From: Paraburkholderia ginsengiterrae
GTDB taxonomy: Bacteria > Pseudomonadota > Gammaproteobacteria > Burkholderiales > Burkholderiaceae
NCBI RefSeq assembly: GCF_001645125.1
Contig: NZ_LXKA01000110.1
Span: forward strand, 124,001-188,000
Length of the DNA: 64,000 bases
Reading direction: 5' to 3'
The translations under genes were made by a program, and so were the position numbers. This document shows positions 46,253 to 56,933 of the stretch, in pieces; within the stretch, counting starts at the first letter, position 1; the number at the start of each line of letters is the position of its first letter. The notes under the pieces were generated by a model that made no database searches, was not told the DNA's origin, and saw nothing but the letters and a program-made list of their open reading frames with translations.

Positions 46253-47356
46253 TTATAGCGGCGACAAAGCCGTTGGCCGCGAACGAGGCGTCGTCTTTGC
46301 CAAGGTCTTCGGCATCGGCGACAACTCGCTATCCAGCAGGTGCGAGAGCGGCTCAGCGCCGTCGAAAGCTTCCGGCGGCATGGGATCCGCGGAATTGACG
46401 GCGGGCATCGCGGCGGGCCGGCCGAGACCGTCCTCCTTGATCCACTGTTCGCCCAACAGGCCATTCGGCGTCTGACTGAAATGCTCGACCAGATGGTCGA
46501 TGAACGTCCGCACCTTCGCCGGCAAGTGGCGGCGGCTCGGGTAAGCAATGTTGATCTCGACCTGCGGCAACCGGTAATCGCCCAGCAAACGCACCAGCCG
46601 GCCACGGGTCATGTCGCGGCCAATCAGGTAGCTCGGCAAAATCGCGATGCCCATGCCCAGCAATGCAAACTGACGCAGCATTTCCGTGTTGTTCGCCACG
46701 ATCACGTTCGCCGGACGCACCCGCACCTCACCTTCAGGCCCCGTGAAAACGCGCTCGTCGCCCCAGTACTCGGACGGCAGGCTCAGGCACGGATGTTCGA
46801 GCAGATGCTCCGGCCGCGTGGGCGTGCCATGCTTCTCCAGATAGGCGGGCGTGGCGCACACCGTCATACAGCCGGTGGTGAGACGCCGCGTGACGATGCT
46901 TGCGCTGCGCATCTGCCGCGCAATCACTACACCCACGTCGAAACCTTCTTCGACCAGATCGACCTGGCGGTCGACCAGCGTGACGTCGGGGATGACTTTC
47001 GGATAGCGCTCCGCGTACGTCTGAAGCACCGGCGCCAGATTGTGCAAGCCGAACACGACGGGCGCGACGATTCGCAAGGTCCCGACCGGTTCGTGATTAC
47101 GCGCGACTACCATCTGCTCGACGTCTTCCAGTTCGTCGAGAATCTGGCGCGCACGCTCGAGATAGACCTGACCCGATTCCGTCAGCGACAAACTGCGAGT
47201 TGTGCGATTGAGCAGCCGGGTACCAAGACGGCCCTCGAGATCGGCAACGTGACGGGTGGCAACTGCGTTGGAAATATCCATCGCGCTCGCAGCGCGGGCA
47301 AAACTGCCGAGATCCGCCACTTTGACGAAAACTCGCATCGACTGCAAATGATCCAT
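46253..47356 (-). CDS. LysR-type transcriptional regulator with a C-terminal extension
   Basis: A 367-residue regulator. The winged helix-turn-helix (about 1-60, MDHLQSMRVFVKVADLGSFARAA) and the effector domain (about 90-290) match the large LysR subgroup near DsdC/YafC/AaeR-like proteins. The last ~65 residues (after HLVEHFSQTPNG) are Pro/Ala/Ser-rich and unusual for LysR proteins of about 300 residues. No divergent target gene starts close by: pckG is on the same strand, upstream. The target is therefore unknown. Confidence 0.9.
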   Translation of the reverse strand: MDHLQSMRVFVKVADLGSFARAASAMDISNAVATRHVADLEGRLGTRLLNRTTRSLSLTESGQVYLERARQILDELEDVEQMVVARNHEPVGTLRIVAPVVFGLHNLAPVLQTYAERYPKVIPDVTLVDRQVDLVEEGFDVGVVIARQMRSASIVTRRLTTGCMTVCATPAYLEKHGTPTRPEHLLEHPCLSLPSEYWGDERVFTGPEGEVRVRPANVIVANNTEMLRQFALLGMGIAILPSYLIGRDMTRGRLVRLLGDYRLPQVEINIAYPSRRHLPAKVRTFIDHLVEHFSQTPNGLLGEQWIKEDGLGRPAAMPAVNSADPMPPEAFDGAEPLSHLLDSELSPMPKTLAKTTPRSRPTALSPL

Positions 47357-47564
47357 AAGACAACTCCGGCCGTGTTACTGCTTCCTGACAATTAGTGAAA
47401 ACCAGTGAAGCGAACTTGGAATTCTCCTACGACTCGCGAAATCGTGCAGAAGTTGCCCACGAAAGCGGAAATATTGTCGATATTTGTGTCAATGCTCCCT
47501 TCAATGTGGGGAACAATCAGTGATTATTCTTTGATACGAAACAATCTGCTGCACTGCACGTTGA

Positions 47565-47599
47565 ACCACCGTTATTGTTCGAACAGATGCAACGGTGGT
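47565..47599. repeat. Nested inverted repeats (stem-loop with palindromic loop)
   Basis: A 9-bp perfect inverted repeat encloses a 17-base loop that itself contains a 10-bp palindrome. It could be an operator pair or an RNA structure. Confidence 0.5.
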
Positions 47600-47650
47600 G
47601 CCGGTGTTGCGGAATCAGAAAAGATCGCCGCAAAGAGGCGATCCCCAAAT

Positions 47651-47676
47651 AAAAAGCCGCCCGAGGGCGGCTTTTT
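47651..47676. terminator. Terminator of pckG, symmetric on both strands
   Basis: AAAAAGCCGCCC (47651-47662) is fully complementary to GGGCGGCTTTTT (47665-47676). With a realistic 4-base loop the stem has 11 bp. A and T runs flank both sides. Confidence 0.92.
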
Positions 47677-47699
47677 AGACGAAGTGAATACTCACATGC

Positions 47700-49556
<1,857 letters not shown>

Positions 49557-49936
49557 CGACTTGTCTCCGTTCTGAAGCAATAGAAAAACGGTACAAGCCC
49601 GGTAAAACACTGCATGCGAGAGGCGTTCCATGCTTCACGCCAGGGTGCCCGCAACCCCGACGCGCCATAGTGCAGGTCATTCCGGGCTACACAGCCTGTT
49701 GGGCGGAGAGGCCTACGGACGGGGCTTCTGCAACCGTCTGTAAAGCGACTTGCATCAACACGCAACAAACTGTTAAAAACGATGTCAATCGGCCTTGCCG
49801 TGGCGCTGCCGTTCTTCGGCGGCAGCTTCTACGGTAAGGCATTCAGCCAGACCGGCATGTGACCTAAGTCACATGGTGGGACAGTCAGCATAACACTCCG
49901 TTCCGCACCTCTAAGGTGCGCCGCAAGACACATACC
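49557..49936. other. 380-bp divergent region between pckG and the dehydrogenase gene
   Basis: No gene seen. The main element is the CRP-like site at 49858-49873. CATAAC (49889-49894) could be a -10 for the plus-strand dehydrogenase. I see no strong promoter for pckG. Confidence 0.5.
49856..49875. promoter_or_regulatory. CRP/FNR-family-like palindromic operator
   Basis: TGTGA-CCTAAG-TCACA (49858-49873) is a perfect match to the CRP half-sites with the 6-base spacer. The dyad extends to CATGTGAC-CTAA-GTCACATG (49856-49875). It is 64 bases before the dehydrogenase start and 300 bases from pckG. Confidence 0.6.
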
Positions 49937-50950
49937 ATGAAGATTGCCATCCTCGACGATTACCAGGACGCCGTTCGTAAGCTCGACTGCTTTCAATTGC
50001 TGGCCGACCATGAAGTCAAAGTTTTCAACAACACCGTTCGCGGTCTTGGCCAACTCGCAAGTCGCCTTTCCGAAGTCGACGCGCTCGTCCTCATTCGCGA
50101 ACGCACACGCATCAGCTCCCAACTACTCGACAAGTTGCCGCGTTTGCGCATGATCAGCCAAACCGGCAAGGTATCGAGCCACATCGATCTGGCGGCCTGT
50201 ACCGAGCGCGGCATTGCCGTGCTGGAAGGCAGCGGCTCGCCGATCGCACCGGCCGAATTGACGTGGGCTCTTATCATGGCGGCCCAACGGCGTATTCCGC
50301 AATACGTAGCAAACCTTAAGCAAGGGGCCTGGCAGCAGTCCGGTTTGAAGACGTCGGCGTTGCCGCCGAACTTTGGTTTGGGTCAAGTGCTGCGTGGTCA
50401 GACACTGGGGATCTGGGGTTACGGCAAGATCGGCCGGCTGGTTGCTGGCTACGGCAAGGCGTTCGGCATGAATGTGCTGATCTGGGGCCGCGAGCATTCG
50501 CGCGAAGCCGCGCTCGCCGACGGCCATGCTGTGGCCGAGCGCCGCGAGGCGCTGTTCGAGCAGAGCGATGTGCTGTCGTTGCATCTGCGCCTGCATGACG
50601 ACACGCGCGGCATCGTGAAGCAGGAAGACCTGATGCGGATGAAGCCGACCGCGCTGCTCGTGAACACGAGCCGGGCCGAGTTGCTCGACGAAAACGCGCT
50701 GGTGAATGCGCTGTCGCATAACCGTCCGGGGATGGTCGCGATCGACGTGTATGAAAGCGAGCCGATTTTGCAGGGCTACAGCCTGCTGCGCATGGAAAAC
50801 GTGATCTGCACGCCGCACATCGGCTATGTGGAACGCGAGAGCTACGAGCTGTATTTCAGCGCGGCGTTCAGGAATATTCTGGCTTTCGACAAGGGCGACA
50901 CGGCCAGCGTGGCGAATCCGGAGGCCCTGCAGGGCGGCCGCCGGCGTTAA
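49937..50950 (+). CDS. D-2-hydroxyacid dehydrogenase family protein
   Basis: A 337-residue NAD-dependent dehydrogenase of the phosphoglycerate dehydrogenase type. The Rossmann motif is GIWGYGKIGRLVAGYGKAFG. The catalytic arginine lies in NTSRAELLDENAL, the glutamate in IDVYESEPI, and the histidine in CTPHIGYVERESYE. Substrate is not fixed; 2-keto acids, hydroxypyruvate or glyoxylate are possible. ATG 49937 starts MKIAILDDYQDAV, as in relatives. It is divergent from pckG and has a CRP-like site upstream. Confidence 0.9.
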   Translation: MKIAILDDYQDAVRKLDCFQLLADHEVKVFNNTVRGLGQLASRLSEVDALVLIRERTRISSQLLDKLPRLRMISQTGKVSSHIDLAACTERGIAVLEGSGSPIAPAELTWALIMAAQRRIPQYVANLKQGAWQQSGLKTSALPPNFGLGQVLRGQTLGIWGYGKIGRLVAGYGKAFGMNVLIWGREHSREAALADGHAVAERREALFEQSDVLSLHLRLHDDTRGIVKQEDLMRMKPTALLVNTSRAELLDENALVNALSHNRPGMVAIDVYESEPILQGYSLLRMENVICTPHIGYVERESYELYFSAAFRNILAFDKGDTASVANPEALQGGRRR

Positions 50951-51045
50951 ACGCCGGACTGCGGCTAGCGGCGCGTCTTCGCGCGCCGCGGATTTTCGCT
51001 GGCGGGCGCGTCTGCGCCGCGCCCGCGTTCACCTCGGCGGATGTC

Positions 51046-51921
51046 TCAACGCGCTTCGTGCGCGCCGGCTTCCAGCAGATCGGGCATGCGCTCGAGGAAA
51101 ACCTCGCCGTCAGCGCGGCCGAGGTTGTACGCGTGCACCATCTGCGAGGGGCTCGTGTAGTCCCAGCTCGAAATCGGCACCTTGCGCGACGGCTGGACGT
51201 AGAGCCGTTGCTGCACACCGTGCGGCACGACGAACATCTGTGGACGCGGGTAGAGACGCGTGACCATGACCAGCACGTTGCCCGGCGCGTCGGCGTCGAG
51301 CGCGCCGACCGGCACGTTGTCGACCATGCCGCCGTCCAGCACCGGCCGGCCGTTGCGCCGCAGCACCGGGGTGAACGGCGGCGTACTCGACGATTGCAGG
51401 ATCAGATCCGCGAGATCCTCGACACTCGCACAGTCCTGCGCGCGCACGAATTCCGGATGAAAACCGAGCGTCTGACCGAGCGTCGGATGCAACGTCTTGC
51501 GCACATATTTTTCGATGTTGTATGCGATCAGGCCCGCGGCGACCGCGCTGCGCGCGCCAAGCCAGCGCGGCAGATGCGATACGCCGATGCGGATTTCCGG
51601 CGCATTGGCGAGCGTCGAAAACTTTTCGCCGTAGATGTCGAGCAGCGCTTGCCGGTAGATGCGGTAATGCGGAAACACTGACTCGCCGCGCAACAGGTTG
51701 CCCCAGTAGGCGTTACGCGTGTTGTGCCGCAGCGCGTCTTCGTAATAGCGCATGACCCAGTCGGAATCGCGTGTGTAGAGCATGCACGCGGTGGCGGCGC
51801 CGGCCGAAATGCCGGCGATGACACGCGGACGGATATGCAACTCCGGCTGAACCACGTCCCAGAAACCCGCCTGCCACCAGCAGCGATTGCCGCCGCCGGC
51901 GAAAACGACCTGATCGAACAT
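51046..51921 (-). CDS. Patatin-like phospholipase family protein
   Basis: A 291-residue serine hydrolase. The oxyanion loop is AGGGNRCWWQAGFW (8-21), the nucleophile S39 is in GISAG (37-41), and the catalytic aspartate D196 is in LDGGMVDN. No signal peptide or membrane segment is visible. Patatins deacylate phospholipids or other esters. Start at 51921; the frame is open further upstream but overlaps the next gene's end. It follows the thioesterase gene by 37 bases on the same strand. Confidence 0.9.
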   Translation of the reverse strand: MFDQVVFAGGGNRCWWQAGFWDVVQPELHIRPRVIAGISAGAATACMLYTRDSDWVMRYYEDALRHNTRNAYWGNLLRGESVFPHYRIYRQALLDIYGEKFSTLANAPEIRIGVSHLPRWLGARSAVAAGLIAYNIEKYVRKTLHPTLGQTLGFHPEFVRAQDCASVEDLADLILQSSSTPPFTPVLRRNGRPVLDGGMVDNVPVGALDADAPGNVLVMVTRLYPRPQMFVVPHGVQQRLYVQPSRKVPISSWDYTSPSQMVHAYNLGRADGEVFLERMPDLLEAGAHEAR

Positions 51922-51958
51922 CTTGGCATTTCCCTCTAATGCGGCATTCCGGCCCGTT

Positions 51959-52363
51959 CTAGTCGAGCAGCGCGTAGGTGGTGGTGGCATGGACGGCCAT
52001 ATTGCCGGACTCGTCGAATAGCTCGACTTCGCCGAACACCAGGTTGCGGCCCATGCGCAGCACGCGCGCGGTAATCAGCACGTCGCCGTTGCGCACCGTG
52101 CGCATGAAATTGATGTTGAGCGACACCGTGCTCATCGGTTTGAAGCCGCCGAGCGCGGCGGAAATGGCGACGATCATGGCCGTGTCGGCGGCCGCCATGA
52201 AGACCTGCCCGCAGATCACGCCGCCGGAATGGCGCAGGCCGCCGGAAAACGGCAGGCGCAGCGTGGCACTTTCTTCGTCGACCTTGACCGGCGTAAGCGT
52301 GAGCGCGCGCACCCACGGCGCGAGGATGCGGTCGAGCAGTTCAATAATCTCTTGGTCACTCAT
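51959..52363 (-). CDS. PaaI-type hotdog-fold thioesterase
   Basis: A 134-residue hotdog protein. The central helix with HSGGVICGQVFMAAADTAMIVAI (catalytic D likely in AAADTAM) and the strand FKPMSTVSLNINFMRTVRNGDVLITARV match acyl-CoA thioesterases of the PaaI family. Start at 52363 (MSDQEIIELLDRI). The pairing with a patatin-like lipase suggests lipid or acyl-CoA turnover; this is inference. Confidence 0.88.
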   Translation of the reverse strand: MSDQEIIELLDRILAPWVRALTLTPVKVDEESATLRLPFSGGLRHSGGVICGQVFMAAADTAMIVAISAALGGFKPMSTVSLNINFMRTVRNGDVLITARVLRMGRNLVFGEVELFDESGNMAVHATTTYALLD

Positions 52364-52523
52364 GGCAATCCCCGGTCGAAAGCCGCATGACACCGCGTGC
52401 GGCAAGATATCGCGACATGATACCGGGACGATGCATGCAGCGGCTTTTTCACGATAGCGCGCCAGCCGAGGGATGCCTCGAGTCGGGGGATGCAGATTTT
52501 TATAAGAAATCTGCTAAAGGGGC

Positions 52524-52552
52524 TTGGCAAGCTCAAAAAGTTACTGCATAAT
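52524..52552 (+). promoter_or_regulatory. Sigma-70 promoter of tRNA-Lys
   Basis: TTGGCA (52524-52529), a 17-bp spacer and CATAAT (52547-52552), 12 bases before the tRNA. Confidence 0.8.
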
Positions 52553-52564
52553 TTCGCTTCTGTT

Positions 52565-52640
52565 GGGGCGTTAGCTCAGTTGGTAGAGCAGCGGACTCTT
52601 AATCCGTAGGTCGAGTGTTCGAGTCACTCACGCCCCACCA
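52565..52640 (+). tRNA. tRNA-Lys (CTT)
   Basis: A 76-nt tRNA with encoded CCA. Acceptor stem GGGGCGT/ACGCCCC, D-arm GCTCAGTTGGTAGAGC, anticodon stem GCGGA/TCCGT around CTCTTAA (anticodon CTT), T-arm GAGTG-TTCGAGT-CACTC. All stems fit. Confidence 0.97.
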
Positions 52641-52650
52641 AAGAATTCAA

Positions 52651-52682
52651 AGGGTTACAAGCGATTGCTTGTAGCCCTTTTT
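52651..52682 (+). terminator. Terminator of tRNA-Lys
   Basis: AGGGTTACAAGC (52651-52662) pairs with GCTTGTAGCCCT (52667-52678) with one G-T wobble, then a T run to 52682. Confidence 0.88.
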
Positions 52683-52729
52683 CGTTTACGTCCTTTACGT
52701 CCGCCAATCCGAAATCTCCGCAGCGGCGC

Positions 52730-55030
52730 TCACTCCAGCCCAAGATCGTGGCGCCACTCGCTTCCCATGTTGTCGTCGGTGACCGGCGCCCTGCCCGCCG
52801 TGCGCGCGAGAATTCGCGAGCATGGCTCGACCCACTGCTCGTGGCTCGACGCGTCGGTTGCGGTGAACTTAGCCTTCAGCAGCTCCCAACCGCCGCGATC
52901 GTCCAACATTTGGCGACTCTCGGAACTGAGCACCGGCCGGCCGTCGATCCGATAGGCATCCAGCGTGCGGTGCCAGTTTTCGAAATCCCAGTTCAACGGC
53001 GAAAGCGACACGACCATGTGATTGGAAAACCGCGCCCCGTAGGGAAACGCGAGGCAAGCGGTGCGCTGTACCCGCTCGGAGTCAGTTGTGTTGTAGAAGA
53101 AAACGCCGTCCGGCTTCAGATGGGCTTTGACCAAGGCCAGAAATTCGCTCGACAGCAGATTCGCCGCATTGGCCCTGAAGTACCACGTGGTATTTGAAAC
53201 GACCACATCGAACCGGCGTCCCGCGTTCAGAAGCAGCCAGCGACGACCATCGTCGGTAACAATATGCACTTTCGGATTGGTCAGCACCGACGCCACCTCG
53301 GGCGTTTGAGCCAGCAGCTGCAGATAACCAGGGTTGATCTCGACGATGGTCAGCGACGCGACCTGCGGGTTGTTGGCAATGACCTGCGCCCATGAGCCCG
53401 ATGCGAGCCCGATCATCAGCACGTCGCGCGGCTGGCGATGAAAGAGGCTCAGCGCATAGGGCCGCACGATGCCGTTGGTATCGTTCATCAGGTCGGTGTT
53501 GAAGCGGCCGTCATACATCCCGTTCCCGTAAACCGTTCCGGTTCGGTCGACGGTGATGATGCCGCTGCGGTTCTCTATGACATGTGTGAACTGTCCCTTG
53601 GCGTCGGGCGAGCCTTTCCAAAGCAACGCTTCGAGAACGCCGGACGTCACCGCAGGCAGCAACGGCACGACGAGGGCGCCCACGGCGACAGCCAGTCCCG
53701 CCTGCCGCCATTTCGCACGTCGCGTGGCCGGCAACGCGGCCGCAAGAAGCAGCCCGCAAGTGAGCCCCGTGCCGACCAGCACCGTGGCGATCTGGACCAG
53801 GCTGAGCCTGTCCATCAGCACGAAGCCGGTGAGCACGCTGCCGACCGCAGACCCCGCAATATTGGCGAGATACAGCAGCGCGGTGCGCATTCCTGCCCGG
53901 TCGTCGGGCGTCACGCCGAGATGGGCGAGGCACGGCAGCAAGGTCCCCCAGTAACGGGCGAACACATACACCATCAGCAATGCAACGCCCAGCAATCCGC
54001 GCTCGAGCCACGCAAGATGCGCAAGCAAAGGCAGAAACAGCAAGCCGACGAGGTTAGCCTTCAAGAGGCTCCCGACAACCCGCCGCGGCGCGTCATCGCC
54101 GGACGTCGCGCACCAATCTCCTGCTTGGCGCGAGCCGGAAGCCAAGCCGACGAGAAACGCGCCCAGCGTCACTGAGAAAGCTGCGGCGCTACCGCCCGTC
54201 GCATAGGACAGGGTGCGAACAAAGAAGACCTCGTAGGACAGCGAAATGAAGCCGCCCGCGAAGGCCAGGGCAGTGACCGGCGCGAAGCGCAGCGTCGCCG
54301 TCTTCGCCACGGACGCCATCTGATCGAACGCGACCGAGGACGTAGCGCGATCGCTGCGCCAGTAGGCACCGAGCGCGCCCAAGGCCACCATGACGTTCAT
54401 CGAGACGGCCAGGTAGACAGACAATTGCATGCCGAGGAACGGAAACAGCAGCACGGTGGAGATCAGGCAGGCCGCACCTGCCCCAAGCGTGTTGACGTAA
54501 TACAGACGCCCGACCGAACTCCCCACATTGCCGGACCGGTTGGCGAGATGACCGACCAGCACCGGCAAAGTCGCGCCCATCAGTAGCGTAGGCACGGCCA
54601 CGAGGGCAAGAGTCACCATGCCGATCACAGGAAGTGGCATGCCCAACGCGAGCACCCCGACTTTATCGAAGACGCCGAGCGATACGATGCCGAAGCTTCC
54701 GGTCAACAATTCGATTGTGGCGAGCAGAAGCAGCAGTGGAATATTCCGCCGCTTTGACAGCCATCCCCCTGCCAGGCTGCCGAGCCCGAGGCCAAGCATG
54801 AAGGCCGTGACGACAATCGTCACCGACTCGATGTTGACACCAAAAATGCGAAACAGCGCGCGCTGCCAGACGAGCTGATAAATGAGCGCGGGAAAGCCGG
54901 AAAAGAAAAAAAGCGTACACAGAAGGCGGGTCCATCGTCCGCCCGGCTCGCCTGCACTTTCTTGGCCGACGGATCGTGAGGACACGAGCGCCGACGTGAT
55001 TGGCTGTTCAGGTGATTCCGTAGAATTCAC
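52730..55030 (-). CDS. Fused MFS-like membrane and spermidine synthase-like protein
   Basis: A 766-residue protein. Residues about 35-480 contain 12 or more hydrophobic segments in the MFS/SpeE-fusion arrangement (FFFSGFPALIYQLVWQRALFRIFG is the family opener). Residues about 490-766 form a Rossmann-like spermidine synthase domain, with VLMIGLASGSWAQVIANNP as the SAM-site region, TIVEINPGYL, and TDDGRRWLL. Whether it makes polyamines is doubtful: many such fusions lack the full active site. Its 3' end lies 90 bases from tRNA-Lys. Function unknown. Confidence 0.88.
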   Translation of the reverse strand: MNSTESPEQPITSALVSSRSVGQESAGEPGGRWTRLLCTLFFFSGFPALIYQLVWQRALFRIFGVNIESVTIVVTAFMLGLGLGSLAGGWLSKRRNIPLLLLLATIELLTGSFGIVSLGVFDKVGVLALGMPLPVIGMVTLALVAVPTLLMGATLPVLVGHLANRSGNVGSSVGRLYYVNTLGAGAACLISTVLLFPFLGMQLSVYLAVSMNVMVALGALGAYWRSDRATSSVAFDQMASVAKTATLRFAPVTALAFAGGFISLSYEVFFVRTLSYATGGSAAAFSVTLGAFLVGLASGSRQAGDWCATSGDDAPRRVVGSLLKANLVGLLFLPLLAHLAWLERGLLGVALLMVYVFARYWGTLLPCLAHLGVTPDDRAGMRTALLYLANIAGSAVGSVLTGFVLMDRLSLVQIATVLVGTGLTCGLLLAAALPATRRAKWRQAGLAVAVGALVVPLLPAVTSGVLEALLWKGSPDAKGQFTHVIENRSGIITVDRTGTVYGNGMYDGRFNTDLMNDTNGIVRPYALSLFHRQPRDVLMIGLASGSWAQVIANNPQVASLTIVEINPGYLQLLAQTPEVASVLTNPKVHIVTDDGRRWLLLNAGRRFDVVVSNTTWYFRANAANLLSSEFLALVKAHLKPDGVFFYNTTDSERVQRTACLAFPYGARFSNHMVVSLSPLNWDFENWHRTLDAYRIDGRPVLSSESRQMLDDRGGWELLKAKFTATDASSHEQWVEPCSRILARTAGRAPVTDDNMGSEWRHDLGLE

Positions 55031-55344
55031 GATAGCCCCCGGTATGTTGTTATTGCTTGTTTTCTATTTGGTACGCCTGACGGTGCGCATCAGTCGTAGG
55101 TCCTGCAGATTAGCCGACTTCGCGCTCCGCCCATGGTTGACTATCGCACATATCGGGAAATGGCTGTGGTGCGATTCAACAGTCGCTCCCAGCGAGATGG
55201 CAGTGCGACGCGCTGTTCATCTGGGCAGGCTGAGCGACAGACTTCGAGCTAGCGCCCCCAAAGCAATTTCCTTCAATACACCCCATCCCCGCCCCGATAC
55301 CGTTGACGTCGCAAATCCCGCGCACCTACGTATCGAGGCATCAG
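55031..55344. other. 314-bp divergent region between the MFS fusion and the LysE gene
   Basis: Less GC-rich near the fusion gene start. It contains an imperfect inverted repeat, GTTGACTATCGCAC (55136-55149) with GTGCGATTCAAC (55169-55180), that could be an operator. No gene is visible. Confidence 0.4.
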
Positions 55345-55932
55345 ATGACCGCACTACTCTCCATGGCCGCGTTCGCGCTCGCCTGCTCCATTTCTCCCGG
55401 CCCGGTGAACGTCGTGGCGCTCAGCGCCGGCGCCCAGCACGGACTCGCCGCGAGCATGCGGCATGTCACCGGCGCGACCGTCGGTTTCACCGTACTGCTT
55501 CTACTGATAGGCTTGGGGCTGCACGAACTGCTCGCCCATTTCCCCCATCTGATCACCATCGTCAAATGGACGGGCGTCGCCTTCCTGCTCTATATGGCCT
55601 ACAAACTCGCCGTCGACGACGGCAAGCTCGGCGCGGACAAACCCGCCCGCGGCCCCTCCTTCGCCTACGGCGCGGCGATGCAGTGGCTCAACCCGAAAGC
55701 GTGGCTCGCGTCGCTGGCCGGCATGGGCGCGTATGCGGCCGACGGCGACGGCAGGCTCGTCTGGCAATTCACCGTGGTGTACTTCGTGATCTGCTATGTG
55801 TCGATTGCGAGTTGGGCGTACGCCGGCACGTTCCTGCGGAAATACCTGCAGGAACCGCAGCGAATAAGGCTATTCAATCGCTCGATGGCGGCGCTGCTCG
55901 CCGCTAGCGCGCTCTATCTGCTGGTCGCCTGA
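55345..55932 (+). CDS. LysE/RhtB-family exporter
   Basis: A 195-residue inner-membrane protein with about six hydrophobic segments and the family signature CSISPGPVNVVALSAGAQHG near the N-terminus. Later come AMQWLNPKAWLAS and the C-terminal hydrophobic ALYLLVA. The start at 55345 is preceded by GAGG; the frame extends 14 codons upstream without support. The AraC gene is convergent with a 21-base gap, a common layout for a regulator and its exporter. Substrate unknown. Confidence 0.9.
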   Translation: MTALLSMAAFALACSISPGPVNVVALSAGAQHGLAASMRHVTGATVGFTVLLLLIGLGLHELLAHFPHLITIVKWTGVAFLLYMAYKLAVDDGKLGADKPARGPSFAYGAAMQWLNPKAWLASLAGMGAYAADGDGRLVWQFTVVYFVICYVSIASWAYAGTFLRKYLQEPQRIRLFNRSMAALLAASALYLLVA

Positions 55933-55953
55933 CGCGCCGCGCAGCCTCGCGAT

Positions 55954-56799
55954 TCAAGTGCGATATTGCCCCGGCGTCGCCGCGACCAGCCGCTTGAAGG
56001 TGCGCTGTAAATGCGCCTGATCGGCGAACCCGGCGTCGAGTGCGACATCCGCGATCACACGGCCGCGCCGGAGTTGCGCGCGACTGTACTGAATGCGCCG
56101 GTTTATCAGGTAAGCGTGCGGGGTCATGCCATAGCGCTGTTTGAAAGCGCGAATCAGGTGCGATGGGGACAGCTCGGCCGCCTCGCACACTTCTTCCAGT
56201 TTCAGCGAACGCGTGCAGTTTTCAGCGATGAACTCCGCCGCACGCGTGATCTGACGGCTCGCGTCGTAATCCGGCGGTGCCGCCGGATTCAGCGAATGTT
56301 GCACTTCGGAGAAGAAAGTGATTGCCGCGCTTTCCTTGCGCAGCATGTCGGCGTCGTGATCGACGAGAATCGTGTAGAGCCGGTTCAATCCGTCGAACAA
56401 CGCCTCATCCAGTGTCATGGTTTGGGAGAACGCGCGGAACGCCTGGTTCCCGCTGAAACCCAGATCGTGTTGCAGCTTGGTGAGCCACGCCACATCGACA
56501 TGCAGCATGCGGTACGACCAGCGCTCGTCGGCAACCGGATTGCACGCATGCACGTCGTCCGGATTCATCATGACGACCGCCCCCGCGCCGATCCACTCAC
56601 GCGCGTGGCGATTCACATACACGCTGCGCCCACCGGTGACCGCGCCAATCGAGAACGTCTCGTGCGAGTGCTTCGCGTAGCAAACCTCACGGCCGTCTTC
56701 AATGGAACGCGCCTCGATGAACGGCAGCGCGTCACTGCGCCAGAACTTCGGCGCCCTGGCGCTGTTCGCGTGAATTGCCGTCTCCGTCATCTCGCTCAT
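55954..56799 (-). CDS. AraC-family transcriptional regulator
   Basis: A 281-residue regulator with an N-terminal cupin-like sensor domain (about 20-160; HSHETFSIGAVTGGRSVYVN) and a C-terminal double helix-turn-helix (about 185-280) ending IADVALDAGFADQAHLQRTFKRLVAATPGQYR. It probably controls the convergent LysE-type exporter, as such pairs are frequent in Burkholderia. This is inference from position. Confidence 0.93.
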   Translation of the reverse strand: MSEMTETAIHANSARAPKFWRSDALPFIEARSIEDGREVCYAKHSHETFSIGAVTGGRSVYVNRHAREWIGAGAVVMMNPDDVHACNPVADERWSYRMLHVDVAWLTKLQHDLGFSGNQAFRAFSQTMTLDEALFDGLNRLYTILVDHDADMLRKESAAITFFSEVQHSLNPAAPPDYDASRQITRAAEFIAENCTRSLKLEEVCEAAELSPSHLIRAFKQRYGMTPHAYLINRRIQYSRAQLRRGRVIADVALDAGFADQAHLQRTFKRLVAATPGQYRT

Positions 56800-56933
56800 C
56801 TCGCGCGCTCCGATCGTTGCGTGGGCGTCGCTATCTTAGCGAGGCCCACGTATCGTAGCCGCCAAACGCACAGTCAACAAGCCAACTGACGGACAACCCA
56901 CACAGCGCTATATCCGGATAGATACGCAGCGGA

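Larger units (their letters stand above)
47357..47699. other. 343-bp region between the LysR gene and pckG; possible small RNA
   Basis: It is less GC-rich than its surroundings and has no convincing frame. It contains ACCACCGTT/AACGGTGGT (47565-47573 and 47591-47599) with the palindrome TGTTCGAACA (47576-47585) in the loop, and the strong hairpin 47651-47676. A plus-strand transcript ending at that hairpin would be a structured noncoding RNA, but I see no strong promoter for it. Confidence 0.4.

Noticed and set aside
52565-55344. A genomic island at tRNA-Lys
   Set aside because: No integrase, no second copy of the tRNA 3' end, and the flanking genes look like core genes.
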